Source: Geosiphon pyriformis (Eukaryota; Glomeromycota; Glomeromycetes; Archaeosporales; Geosiphonaceae). From it: 64,000 nt of DNA. Below, piece by piece: positions 10,515 through 21,874 of the stretch (its first letter is position 1; each line of letters opens with the position of its first letter). A model generated the notes under the pieces. That model was not told where the DNA came from, did no database searches, and was given only the letters and a program-made list of their open reading frames with translations. The position numbers and the translations under genes are program-made. The stretch is from assembly GCA_016748015.1 (NCBI GenBank), contig JAAOMT010000512.1:1436893-1500892 (forward strand). Direction: 5' to 3'.

Positions 10515-11150
10515 ATGGAAATACCAGATTATATTTACACTATAGCTCAACAATTGTTCCAGGCCTTAAGTAAACAACAGTTAGACATAGAAATTGTTAT
10601 TAACAACCAAATAATTTGCTATCGAAGCACCCAAAGAAAGACAAAAAATACACTATATTAGCAGCCACCAAAAAATGATAAAAAATGAACAAATAACTTA
10701 ATAGAAAAAGTAAAAAACACTTTTGGGAAAATATCTATTATGGCACCAACAAAAGAGCTTACAAAAGAAAATTGGAAGCAATAGACAGAACAACTTCCAA
10801 TATTATATTGCTACTACTAGTTAGGTCAAAAGTTGAATATTCAGGAGTTGTATATTAACAATATCAAGAAAATATTCAACCAAGACATAATACAACAAAT
10901 TGAAGAATTTATCAGAAAGAAAATGAATTCAACACTACATGTTAAAACAATATACCGACTACACAACATATTTCAAAACTATCCAGAAATACTGTTCCAC
11001 TTTGACATGGAAATTATAACCATTAACCAATGGGAAAAAATAAACAATACACAAGTAGAAGACATAAGAAACAGAATTGAACAAACAATACTTGAAAAAG
11101 AAGTATTAGAATTAATTCAAAATGAAGATTTTGTTGGAGCTCAATATTAG
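10515..11150 (+). pseudogene. Element B: post-integrase accessory ORF
   Basis: Begins with ATG at 10515 (MEIPDYIYTIAQQLFQALS) and runs 211 codons in one frame to TAG at 11148-11150. Four internal stops lie where relatives have Gln or Trp. The second half is open from 10833. It is homologous to the ORFs after integrase in A, D and E. In B and E the ORF has its own ATG and a different phase from the integrase end, whereas in A and D the phases agree. No membrane segment or known catalytic motif is visible. The left part of element B ends at 610; element A lies between. Confidence 0.75.
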
Positions 11151-11828
11151 CATTGCTTGAGAAATTATAGCACATCACTTAAAAATGTGAGCAATCTCGT
11201 AAAACCCAAATTATGTATATATAGTGGTAGCATTAGAAGTAGAAAAAGACAGACCTCTCCATTTAGATTTCATCTAAGCGACCTTTTACTCCACAAATAT
11301 CAATAAATAATTATTCTCTATTTCAAATTCACTCTCCATTATTAACACTTCATGTTGATAATAATTAATACTTAAACACACTGGAACAATAACTCTTGAT
11401 CATGGCTATTGACAGGATACTAACTTGCAATTGCTTTTATTTACTTCTTTTATTTTCTTTTATTTTGTTATTTCTTTGTTTGACTAATCGATTAAAGATT
11501 AAGTGCTGAGTTATTAACATCAAGAATAGCCTGGTAAAAGACCCTAAAGGAAGGGTATAAGAATTATATATATTAATGAATAGCTTATTAAAAAGGCATC
11601 TCTGTCAAGATTACCAGCCACCATATTGAAAAAATAATTTGACAGAATTGTAATTCTGAGAGACTACTAGAAAGACAACAATTGAATCTCTGTCTATTAT
11701 ACAAAAGATTCAACCAAAATCTTTAGACACAAACAACACCTTTTAATATCCCCAAGCAGAACAATTAATTAAGCACTAAGTTATGAGTTTGTTATTTGAT
11801 TTGAGATCTCAAATAATCACTTATAACA
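11151..11828 (+). repeat. Element B 3' LTR, 5'-truncated (family F1)
   Basis: Matches the family F1 LTRs of C, E and G in reverse orientation relative to C and E. The end ...AATAATCACTTATAACA is intact at 11828. The first part of U3 and the polypurine tract are missing, because the accessory ORF runs straight into the last palindrome unit (GAGAAATTATAGCACAT). A TATA box lies at 11215-11223. The bases just after it begin the minisatellite. Confidence 0.85.
11215..11223 (+). promoter_or_regulatory. TATA box in element B LTR
   Basis: GTATATATA on the plus strand, in the context CCAAATTATGTATATATAG. The same context occurs in element G (61854-61861) and, on the minus strand, in C and E. Confidence 0.5.
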
Positions 11829-12225
11829 TCACTTACTTCCCAATAGCCTTAACAATTGATGTGATAATAATAATTCAGTCACTTACTTTCTAATAGTCTT
11901 AACAATCAATGCAACAATAATAATCAGATTTACTTATTTTTGGATGGTCTTAGTAATCAATGCAACAATAGTAATTCACTTACTTTTAGACAGCTACAAC
12001 AATCCACATAAATATATTAATCAAATTTGCTTATCTTTAAATGGTTATAGCAATTAATATAACAATGATAATCAGATTCACTTATCTTTGGATAGTCTTG
12101 ACAATCAATGTAACAATAATAATTTACTTCACTTACTTTTGGATAGTTATGGTAATTATTACAGCAATGCTAAATAAATTTACTTAGTGGCTTGGACAAT
12201 TATTCAATATTTGCCATCAAAACAA
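11829..12225. repeat. Degenerate minisatellite, about 50-bp unit, 7 to 8 copies
   Basis: Units start at about 11829, 11879, 11929, 11976, 12027, 12078, 12129 and 12179, giving spacings of 50, 50, 47, 51, 51, 51 and 50 bases. Each begins TCACTTACTT or a variant, followed by YYNRATAGTCTT and AACAATCAATG. The eighth unit decays. The first unit starts exactly at the end of the element B LTR. No ORF crosses it. Confidence 0.88.
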
Positions 12226-12704
12226 AGCAGAGCATGCTATTTTACACCAATTTGCTTATTGTAACTTTTAAAATTATACCAATAAAATAATAAATTAATG
12301 AATAAAGCAAACAATGATAGATTAATATAAGTTTTATTATTGCAATACTTAAATGCAAAATAGGGTCAATATTTTAAAATAATATTTAGGACACCTTTTA
12401 TAATCTGAGATACCTTATATGTCTGATTAAATATGAGATAACATCTGATGTTCATATCTAATATTATATGATTATAGTGTAACTATAGAGAGTAGAAATT
12501 ACTTATATTCTGATATCATATTTGTGGGTATAGGAACTATAAGGAGATATATATAGTAAAAATGACTATAAAGAAATAATATTATATATAAATGGTTTTG
12601 GTTTTTAAAAAAATGTAATTATAAGGAAATAGTGACTATAACCAGAGAGACTATAGAGAGAGTTTATTGTAAATGATAATACTATATAGTAATATGATTT
12701 CAGG
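12226..12704. other. Unassigned AT-rich segment with recurring GACTATA motif
   Basis: No ORF, LTR or LINE similarity seen. The motif RACTATARRGA recurs at about 12481, 12534, 12564, 12617, 12634 and 12649. This stretch and the minisatellite are the only parts of the left 20 kb not explained by a retroelement. It may be the genomic sequence next to the truncated end of element C. Confidence 0.5.
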
Positions 12705-13900
12705 CAATCACCATATACTGCTTTGACTAAGATTTTGTTGTCCCATTTTAATTTATAAGCTCTATTTTCTAGAATTTCTTCTATGTGAAATGGTCTATTT
12801 TATTTGAAGTTGAATTTTTCACTCTATTGTTTTTCTGCTTTGGTATAATATAAAAATACTTTGTCTCCAATTCTGAATTCAACTGGTTTATTCCATAGTT
12901 GGTAATCATGTCTTTTTTTTTGTTTTTTTTGTGATTTTTGAATATTATCAACTGCTTTTTGTTGTTTGTTTTCTAGTGTTTTTATTAAGTCATATGTTTT
13001 TCTTAACAATGTTTCTTGAAAATTGTTTTCTGTTATTGGTTCAGTTGGATATGTGCTGACTTTTATCTCTACTGGTAATGTTGCTATTCTACTATATACT
13101 AATTCAAATAGTGTTGTTTGTATAGTGTCTTGCTTTATTGTCCGATAAGCAAATAATACTAATAATATAAACAAATCTCATTTGTCTTGATTTTTTTGGC
13201 TGATTTTGGCAATTGTTTCACACAATGTTCTATTGAATTTTTCAACTAAATTATTAGTTTGTGGATGATATGGTGATGATAATAGTCTTTTTATTCCAAA
13301 TTTTTGACTTAATTCTGTTAATATTTTATTCACAAAGTGAGTTCTTTGATTAAATAGTAATTTTTTTGGGCATCCATGTTAACAAATCAAATCTTGATAA
13401 ACGAATTCAGCAACAGATTCTGCATCTGCTTTTTGAATGGCCTTTGCTTTTAACCACTTAATAAGATAATCTATGATTACTGCTATATATTTATTTTTTT
13501 TGCTGGTTATTGTTAATGATCTGACTAAGTTAATCTCAATATGATTGAATGGTTGTCTTACTTTAATTGGTCTTAATGGTTTACTCAGTCTTGTTTCTTC
13601 TCTTCTCTAACAAGCATCACAATTTTGAATGTATTAGATGATGTTTGGATACATTGATGGCCAATAGTATCTTTTTCTGGTTCTTTTTATGGTTGTTTCT
13701 TTGTAAAAATGTCTTGCTGTTAGATCAGAGTGTATGTTGAATAATATTGTTTCTTTCTCTGGTTTTGTGATTACTCTGGTTGGTTGATCTGAATTCTTTT
13801 TGTTTTTTTGATAAAGTATATTTTGGTGAGTAATAAAATATTTGGACTGTTGTTTAATATAATTTTATTCCTTTTGAGATAATTTTTTCTTGAACTATTA
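12705..13900 (-). pseudogene. Element C: integrase
   Basis: DDE integrase relic. The last third is open at 12824-13174 (KQDTIQTTLFELVYSR, FRIGDKVFLYYTKAEKQ). Of the catalytic triad, the first Asp reads Asn (EINLVRSL for GIDLVGPL), the second reads Asn (LLFNQRTHF for LLSDQGTHF) and the Glu is kept (NLVEKFN). All are G-to-A type changes. Stops are at Gln and Trp positions. It ends abruptly at 12705. Confidence 0.85.
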
Positions 13901-15107
13901 AGTATTTATAAAATATTGAAGTTGTTAATATTTTTGTGTATTCATCTTTTGTTATATTTTTGGATTAGAATGTTCTTAGATTTGTCTTATCTGTGACAAA
14001 CTGTCAGTATTTTCATTTTTTTTTATTGTAGTGTACAGTATATTTAAATGGTAAAAGTTCTATTTTTTATTAAGCATAGCAGTTGTCTCCAAATTCTTGT
14101 TTCTAAATCAATGTCAATTCTTTGTGATCAGTGTATATGTCGAATTTTTGGCTTAAGTATTTCTTCCATTTTATAACTGCTTAATAAATAGCTAAGTGTT
14201 TTAGTGCTGGTGTTCTATAATTCTTTCTGCTGGACTTAAACTTTGGCTGACATATACAACTGGATGTTCTCATCCATCCAGTCTTCTTTGTAATAGTATA
14301 GCTCTCAATGCTTGACTTGATGTATTTGTAGTGATGATAAATGACTTGTTATGATCTGGATAAATCAATATTGAAGCTTGGATGAGTTTTCTTCTCAAAG
14401 TGTTAAAAGCTTTTTGTTGTTTTCTTATTCATTTATACTTCACATTTTTGGCTTGAAGCTGGTAAAATAATTGAGCTATTTTTGAAAAGTTCTGGATAAA
14501 GCAGTAGTAGTATTCAGCAAATTCCAAGAATGTTCATAGTTCTATCAAATTGGTTGGTGCTAAAAAGTTCTTTATTATCTCAATCTTGTCTGGATCTGTC
14601 TTGATTCTATCTTTGCTTACTACATATCCCAAGAATTTCAATTCTGTTTTGCCAAAAAAGCATTTGGTAACATTTAACTTTAATTTTGCTTGTCTTAGTC
14701 TTTCAAATACTTGTTGTAAATAATAAAGATAGTCATCAAATGTTTTTGAAAATACATTGGTGTTATTTAAGTAGACTACTACTAATTTCCATAGCAGTCT
14801 AGTATAAACAATTTTCATAAGCCATTGGAATATAGCTGGTATATTAGTCAAGCCAAATGGCATTATTTCGAATTCAAAATTTTTTTTTGGTTATAAAAGT
14901 GGTCTTCTCTTTATCTTCTAGTTTTATGACTACTTGCCAATAATTACTATCTAAATTCAATATTGAAAACCATTTCTTTTCTCCAAAAGTGTTAAATAAT
15001 TTTTGAATTTGTGAAGTTAAATAACTGTTTCTACAAGTTACTCTATTGAGTTTTCTGTAATCTACACAAAAATGAATTTTCCCATTTTTCTTATGAACTA
15101 ATACCAT
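13901..15107 (-). pseudogene. Element C: reverse transcriptase and RNase H
   Basis: The RT part is open at 14874-15107 (VLVHKKNGKIHFCVDYRKLN) and at 14534-14863 (MPFGLTNIPAIFQWLM, CFFGKTELKFLGYVVSK). The active site at 14762-14773 reads YLNN, with both Asp replaced. RNase H remnants follow to about 13980, with many stops. A frameshift separates the two open parts. Confidence 0.87.
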
Positions 15108-15386
15108 TGGTAATAACTATGGACTTATTAATAGTTGAATTAACCCATTGTCTAACATTCAATTGATTTCTTGTTAGATGAGTTTATGGCTTGCTAGTGG
15201 TACTTAATATGCTCTTTGTTTAATTGGCATTGCATTTTCAGTCTTAATTTGATGTTGGATTATGTTAGTTCTGCCAAATTCATTTTCATTAGCAAAGATG
15301 TCAGTAAAGTTGTTGAGTAATATTTTGAGTTGCATTTATTGTAATGAATTTAGGTTTTCTAAATTCATTTGTTTCAATTGTTTTGG

Positions 15387-15698
15387 CTAGAGCAAATAGC
15401 ATTCATTTTGTCTGTAGATTGTTTGTAATATAATGTCCACATATTCACAAAGTTGTGAAAAATCTGGAATATTGTTTGGTGGTTGGTTGTCAACTTTAGC
15501 ACTTAAATATCTAATAATAGTTCCTTTTGGTATCTCAATAATATCTCCTGTTGTATTGTAGATAGAGATTTTGATGTGTTTAGAGCTTTTGGCTGGTATG
15601 TAAAGATTGGTGAGTTCAATTTTTCCTGATTTACAAATTGCAGCTTCTATTTCAAACATTTGAGCCTGATTTTTTACTTTTCTCTTCATAGCTAACAT
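15387..15698 (-). pseudogene. Element C: pre-RT beta-rich segment
   Basis: Open for 103 codons. The readable pattern ELTNLYIPAKSSKHIKISIY followed by IEIPKGTIIRYL is shared with E (43385-43696) and in part with D (VYIPENTIIGYL). This resembles the beta-strand segment that precedes RT in many gypsy elements. Confidence 0.65.
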
Positions 15699-15759
15699 AT
15701 ACTGATTATATAGTAAAATAAAAATTAATTAACAGATGGAGATAATTTCTCTCTTGTCA

Positions 15760-16430
15760 ACAATTTTTTCCTCTGTTATATTAATTAATATGTCTATTCT
15801 ATTTGTAGATCTGAATCTACTAATCCCTCTAACTGTAATCCCTAATTTTTTTCTATCTCCTACCTATATTAATTGAGTTATTTTGACCAGAGACAGGAAT
15901 ATTGCTTGTGCTATCTTTTTGTTTGGCTCTATAATATAGACTTTTTTTGAATCATTTTATAGTATTGCAATAATATTTCCCACATATTCTGCATCAATTA
16001 TTTCTTCTCTAATATTGATCCCCTTTTTTGCTAAACTACTCTTAAATATTAGTTGAATTATTGTTGTTGCTAAGATTTCTAAGGCTATTTTTAGATTAAT
16101 GCATATGTACGAATGTGGTTCCAATTTTATGACTTCTTTTCTTAGATATCTTAGATCAAACTCTGTATTGGTATTATGCACACATTCTGGTATAATACTT
16201 TCATTATTATTACTGAACCATTTAAGTTTCTGCTCCTTGGTAAAATCAGGAAGTGCAATGTATTGTTTTGGATTTGAATTAGAGTTTGAATCATTATTGT
16301 TATTGTCATTTTGAATGGAGCTGGAACTGTTGTTTTTATTGTTGTCATTATTGGAGTTTGAATCAGGATGAAATGTTGATTCCAATTCCAATGCACAGCT
16401 GCTGATTGGTTTTTCTTCTTCTGAGATCAT
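15760..16430 (-). pseudogene. Element C: dUTPase domain with Asn/Ser-rich leader
   Basis: Open at 15957-16430. An Asn/Ser-rich leader comes first, then motif 1 as TEFDLRYL, motif 2 as KSSLAKKG and motif 3 as EEIIDAEYVGNI. Gly of motifs 1 and 3 has become Glu, a G-to-A change. The later motifs lie below 15957 after stops. Enzyme activity is unlikely. Confidence 0.82.
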
Positions 16431-16479
16431 GTAAATTATGTATAGTAATGGATTATAAATAAGATCACACTTATTACAA

Positions 16480-17130
16480 TATTGAAAGTTATATGAAATT
16501 AAACAATAGTCACATAATTAGGTGTTTAGCTGCTCTAAACATTGTTTTTGCTCTTTCCTAGTGGGTGCTAATTCTTGGTAGTGTTTATGAAATTGTTTTG
16601 GGTCCATAGGGTTTAAAACAATATCTGAATTTGGGCTCCAATTAAATTCTATGGGTTCTGATGGGTTGTTTTTAATCATTCTTATTTTTTCTGGCAATGC
16701 ACTTTTAATTTTGGTGAGAACCATTCTCCATATTTTGTTATTATTATGTGAACAACCATCCAAATATTTTATAGCTCTTCTCTATATAGTGTCTATAGGC
16801 ATTTCTTTTCTTATCCAGTTGCTGATTAAAATCATGTATTGACACAATTTATTGCATGTTTTTCTACAACCAGGAATGTTATTCCACATTTCTTTGTCTA
16901 AAAAAGTTTCTCTACATACAAAGCATAGTTCATTATTCTATTTCTCTTGTTGTTTAGGTCATCCAAAATGCTTTAGAATACATGATTAGCAATAAAACTT
17001 GGTTGCCATTAGCCATTCTTTATCATTACCACAACATGTACTCATTAATGACAATTTTTTGTCACAGTCAACACATATTAACTTTGGTCAACAATAGTTG
17101 GGTTGAGATATAGTGTATAGAATGTAAGTA
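16480..17130 (-). pseudogene. Element C: Cys-rich module
   Basis: CVDCDKKLSLM, LCFVCRETF, CRKTCNKLCQYMILISNWI and, nearer the dUTPase, LCDYC and YCNKCDLIYN are readable. The spacing matches the modules in A, D and E. The open piece 16518-16763 is the linker with FHKHYQELAPTRKEQKQCLE, also conserved in E. It is interrupted by stops. Confidence 0.68.
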
Positions 17131-17379
17131 GAGATGGTGGTTTGAGTAAGCTTTTCTTCTTTTTTCTTTCATTTCCCTTTGTCTTTTTAGGTTAAAATTG
17201 GCAGTAGTTCATTGTGATTGCTTTTAGCCCATGATACTTGATAAGCTTTCTAAGTAGGTTTGTTCTTTTTTTCTTCTAATTCTATGAGTAGTGTTGATGT
17301 AGTGTTCATCTGAAAATGGCTGTATGTGGCCAGTATATGTATGTGCTAACTGTTTTGACTGAGTTAAAGTTCTTGTATG

Positions 17380-17770
17380 GTTTAATCAAACACTGCATTA
17401 GTTTTAAACAACCAGTTGTTGCCAACTAGTGCTTGATATTGGGTTGCTTCTATTACCAAGACTTTGATAGGAGCTATGATACTGTTGACTTCAAAAAAGA
17501 AGTCATCAATTTTGCCAATAAGAATTTTAGTCACTTTATTGGCTGTAATAATTCTGGCGCTAGCACAATCAACTTAGTGACCTAATTAGTCCATAAGTTG
17601 TTATGTAACAATGCTGTCTGCTAATCTACTATCAAGAATTAGTTTGATGAATTAATCATCAACTTTGGCATCAGTGTATATTGCAGTAATAGGTTTTATA
17701 TTAAGAACAGCTCTATTAAAAAAAGATGTTTTTGTTAATTTTTCTATTTTGAAAAAAAAATTACTGCTAA
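17380..17770 (-). pseudogene. Element C: aspartic protease
   Basis: KLILDSRLADSIVT marks the active site, with DSR in place of DSG as in element A, followed by VDCASARIITANKVTKI and ATQYQALVGNNWLFK. Several stops are present. It lies between gag and the Cys-rich module. Confidence 0.75.
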
Positions 17771-17799
17771 TGATTCATTGTTAGTGACAGTTGCTGGTA

Positions 17800-19970
17800 G
17801 AATATTACTGGTAAGTGGTATTTGGTTAGTTTTCTGATTGTTGTTTTAAGTATTTTCTGAGATTACAAAGAGGCTTAAATAGTTCTGAGAATTTGGGTTT
17901 TGGGCATATCCAGTTTCTAAATTCCACTGGTATAATCCTGATTGTGGAGTTAATGAACTGAAATTGATTAATGTACTACTATTGCTGATCTTCAGTTTTG
18001 CTAAATAGTTCTCAGCCTTTGATTTTTAGTGAGCACTATCATTTGTGATAGTATTTGGATTTGCTGAGATTAATAAATTATTTGTGGCTGTAATTAATAA
18101 ATAACTAATACTGGAGTTTAATAAATGAATGGTTGATAAATTGGCTGCTGTGTCATTGATAGATAATTTGGTTGATATAATTCTGGATTTGGTTGATAAT
18201 TTAGAGTTTGAAACCAGCAATCAGAGTTTCAATATTGATTTCCTGATCATTGGTTATTTATGTGGTTGCAATAGTCGATTTGTAAGTGTCTTTGTTTACT
18301 ACAATAGTGACAACTACACATTTTAGTTTGCTATTGCTGATTGGTGGATGATAATAGATGTGACTAATGTTAGAAATAATTTGCATTTCCTTGATTATTA
18401 CATTATTGTAGAGGTTAATAAATGGCTTGATTGTTAACTAAGTATCCCTCTAATTTCTAATTGATTGAGTCACTGAATTGCTTTAACTTGGAATTCAAGT
18501 TAAATGATCTGTTTATTACTAGATTTATAGCTTGGCAGCTTTAAAATCTTTGGCATAAGTGACTGCAGCTTGAAGATTAACTGGATGTAATGAGCATATG
18601 TGTTGTAGGATGCTGTTGTATAATTCATGAATAAATTGATTCAAGATTTGGGCTATGATAAAATAATTAGCATCAATGACTTGGATTTAATGCAAGTTTC
18701 TGTGAAAGCATTTCAAATAAGTAGTGACTGCTTCTGTATCTTTTTGCTTAATAGTGATGAATATATTAGCCAAGCAATTAATGCTGTTGTTATTGCTGAA
18801 ATATCTTAGAAATTTTAGCTTGAATGCATCGAACATTTGGAATTTCTAAGCCAAACTTTAATACCAGGAATTGGCCATATCCTGTAAAAAATATGGAATA
18901 GCTTGGAGGACTTTAGTGTTATTCTATTCATTGGTAGCAATGGCTTTTCTCTCATTGTTAAGTTATATTTGAGCATTATCCTCTTTGCCAGTAAATTTCT
19001 TGAGTTTGGTGATTGAAACAAATGCTATTGGTGCAATTAATAGTTGTTGGGGTGGCTGTTGTAATTGTTGCTAGTGTTGTATTGGCTGTTATAGAGGTAT
19101 GACAACTAGTGGTAGATCTATTATGAGTTTTGGAGGTAAGTTTTGCTAATTAGCAATGTTAGAGTTTGGATTGTTTTGATTTTGTTGAGTTTGATTGATT
19201 AGAGTTTGATTTTCTGGGTTTTTTGAAATTGGGTTTTGATAATTAAATTCTTAATCTTTGTTTTCTTCTTTTTTTAATTCTGTCACTTCTCAAAAACTTG
19301 TGGTTCTGAAATCTGGTTAAAGTGGTGGTGATCAAAATTCTGATGGCATTGATAATTACAATTTAAATTCTTCAAAATAATTGTCATAGGTTTTTAATAA
19401 CTCTGCTTTTTTTTGTTTATTTTGAAATGAGAGGTGAACTAATGATGGTTTTGTATTTGAGATAGACATGTCTGATAATGAAATATTGATGGTGCTTTCA
19501 GATGTATAGTAATATAATAAGTTGGTTGGTGGTTCTATTCTTGTTTTCTTTCAAGTGAGTGGTTGTATTTTTTGAGGTGTTACTGCTGGTGTTTGTAGTT
19601 TTCTTTTGCTTTTGTTTGCATAAGTGATTGGATATCTTTGTTGAGTGTAATTTTTAATTTCTCTATTGATTTTAGTGAAGATTGTCATGAAGTTATAATT
19701 TATTGGTAAGCTGGTATTTTGGATTAATTCATTGTAAAAATTTCTTCTTGCTGAATTGGTTTCTATTGGTACTCCTAGCAAATATGAGATTTTCTTGTTG
19801 ACATAAAAATTAAAGGCTGATTCTGCTAATAAGTAATTGTTGATTAATCTCAAGTGTTAACAGTAATGTTGAAATAAGGATTTGGTGAATCTTAAATGAT
19901 TTGTATCTATTCTTTCTAATTCTGCCACTTTTGAATGGTTGTTTGTTGGTGCTGGTTCTCTGTAGGATTA
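17800..19970 (-). pseudogene. Element C: gag
   Basis: The N-terminal part is open at 19551-19853 (FNFYVNKKISYLLGVPIETN), followed by a Gln/Pro-rich linker and a capsid-like part (KVLQAIPYFLQDMANSW, FSNNNSINCLANIFITIKQ). The zinc knuckle near 18265-18320 reads CHYCSKQRHLQIDY, so its last Cys is now Tyr. There are many TAA and TGA codons. It is closely similar to gag of E and G. Confidence 0.8.
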
Positions 19971-19973
19971 TAT

Positions 19974-19991
19974 CTCACAAAAAGCACCAAA
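19974..19991 (-). promoter_or_regulatory. Primer-binding site of element C
   Basis: The minus strand reads TT then TGGTGCTTTTTGTGAG directly after the 5' LTR. It shares the TGGTGCT start with A and E. Confidence 0.55.
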
Positions 19992-20812
19992 TGTTACAGA
20001 TAATTATTTGGGGTCTCAAATCAAATAACAAATCCGTAATTTGGTGTTTGATAACTGATATGATTGGTATTATCTAAAAATTTTGGTGATCCAAAGGTTT
20101 TGGTTAAGTTTTTTGTATAATAAACAGAGATTCAATAGGGTGCAATTTTTTTGTGATGAGTTTCTCAATTTTTTTCTTTAGCTTAGTGGCCAGTTTATTC
20201 TGGCAGTTGTGCTTTTTTAGTAAACTATCCAATTCTTACTCTGTATCCTTTTATTTGGGTCTTTTACCAAATTATTCAATACATCAATAACTCAATGTTT
20301 AATCTTTTAATCAATTAGTAAACAACAAGAAACAAATAAAGAAAATAAAAATAAAGAAAAAAAATAAAGAAAATTAAGCCAAGACAATAAAATTAGTATC
20401 TTGTCAATAGCCATAATCAAGAACTATTGTTTCAGTGTGATCAAATATTTGATACTATCAACATAAAGTGTTGATAGTAAAGAGAGTGATTTAGATAGTG
20501 AATAATTTTTTATTAATACTAATAATTCTAATAAAGATGTAGTAATGGAAAGGTCTTGGTTATTAATTCTGTCTTTTCTGCTTCTAATGCTCTTGCTATA
20601 TATATATAATTTAGGTTCTACAAGATTGCTCACATTTCTAAGCAATGTATTATAATTTCTTGAGCAATGCTTACATTGCTAAGCAATGTGCTCTAATTTT
20701 TTAACATTGCTCCACATTGCTGAGCAATGTGCTTATATACTAACTACTACTTTCTTATTAGTCTATCTGTTTTCCTACTATTTTTTTTTATATGTTTTTT
20801 TTATAAATAACA
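19992..20812 (-). repeat. Element C 5' LTR (821 bp, family F1)
   Basis: Starts TGTTACAGATAATTATTTGG and ends ...TTATAAATAACA. It is homologous to 39018-39817, 48076-48875, 61607-62507 and the partial copy 11151-11828. It carries the U3 palindrome array (20631-20731) and a minus-strand TATA box at 20597-20608. Confidence 0.92.
20631..20731 (-). promoter_or_regulatory. U3 palindrome array upstream of TATA box
   Basis: Three units of the near-palindrome CACATTGCTNAGCAATGTG. The unit at 20713-20731 is perfect, with 9-bp arms around one central base. Units are about 41 bp apart. On the minus strand the array lies just upstream of the TATA box at 20597-20608, the place of a transcription-factor binding array. 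The same array occurs in the LTRs of E and G. Confidence 0.65.
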
Positions 20813-21861
20813 GTATGTAATAACTTCTTAAACTAAATTGATTATTGAAAAAAATAGAAACCCAAATCCAAACCAAGATTATTTATTTTGGTTAACAGAC
20901 ATAAAACTAAATTTAATATATTTTTTATATTATTTTTTAATTTTAAAACATTTGATAAATTTAAAGACATACTTTTGTAACAATTTTACTACTGGTAATT
21001 ACACTCAAACTCTTATTTATTACTATTTTTGCCTTTTGATTCTACAATAAATAGATTACCAATAACTAATATTCAAGATTAAACTAAGAAATTATTGGAT
21101 TAAATATGTTCAATTTTATAGCCAACTTATTAACTTGTTCTATAAAGCTAGTAAGATTGTATTTAAAAACAATAAATCTATTATTTACTTTTACAAACAT
21201 TGACAAAAAAGGTTTAATATCTGAAAACAAATCAATACCAAAAAAAACCTAAAACATTACATAAAAAAAAAACTACTAGCAATCTGTACTTATGTTTTAC
21301 TACTAAAAGAAACTTAATAAGCAATTGATGTCTACTTTTTTTATATATGCCAGCCAACTATATTTAATCTTAAAAAAATACTAGTTTTTTATTATAATTA
21401 CTCAAATTTTTACTAGCTAAATATGTATTAAAATATGATCAAATTGTTTATACAAAATACAACAGACCAAAAAAAGATCAGCTTAACACAAATTTACATT
21501 TTTAAAAACCAAAACAAAACTAATTACAGCTTTTTTTAAAGCTTTATTATTAAAACAAATTACAGCATATTTGTTATATTTATATAAATCTAAATTATAA
21601 TTAATAAAACAAATTTTTTTTACTATATAATATCAATAAATTAAAAAGATTATAAATACTAATATTAACTAACAAGATATATAACAAAGTTTAATAACAA
21701 TTTCTTGATATTTATATTTGTTTATTATTAGTGGTTTTGGTTACACAAACAGAATTTTTTCTTATAAAAACTGACTAGTTAGTTATAACCAATTTGGCAA
21801 TATTAGCAAATTTAAATTCAATTAAAGTTTTTTGCTAAAAACCAATGAGTTGTATTTTAAT

Positions 21862-21874
21862 AAACACTATTTTA
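21862..21874. repeat. Target-site duplication of L1c, left copy
   Basis: AAACACTATTTTA here and AAACACTACTTTA at 23191-23203: 13 bases with one transition. It brackets L1c and its A-rich tail. The homologous unbroken site in L1d is near 52912-52932. Confidence 0.85.

Larger units (their letters stand above)
12705..20812 (-). mobile_element. Element C: LTR retrotransposon (family F1), truncated at 3' end
   Basis: It has a 5' LTR at 19992-20812, a PBS, gag, protease, Cys-rich module, dUTPase, pre-RT, RT, RNase H and most of integrase. Recognisable sequence stops at 12705 inside the integrase C-terminus, so the accessory ORF, polypurine tract and 3' LTR are absent. Gag to early RT share one frame (19853, 16763, 16430, 15698 and 15107 are all in phase). 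One shift falls between 15107 and 14863. It is heavily mutated: several catalytic Asp are now Asn. Confidence 0.88.

Noticed and set aside
15387-15698. Novel domain between dUTPase and RT
   Set aside because: The strand pattern with a short PKGTxIGYL block is common before RT in gypsy elements, so it was annotated only as a pre-RT segment.
20590-20745. CRISPR-like array in the F1 LTR
   Set aside because: The repeats are palindromic with short, similar linkers, lie inside an LTR and are conserved between LTR copies. The genome is eukaryotic.
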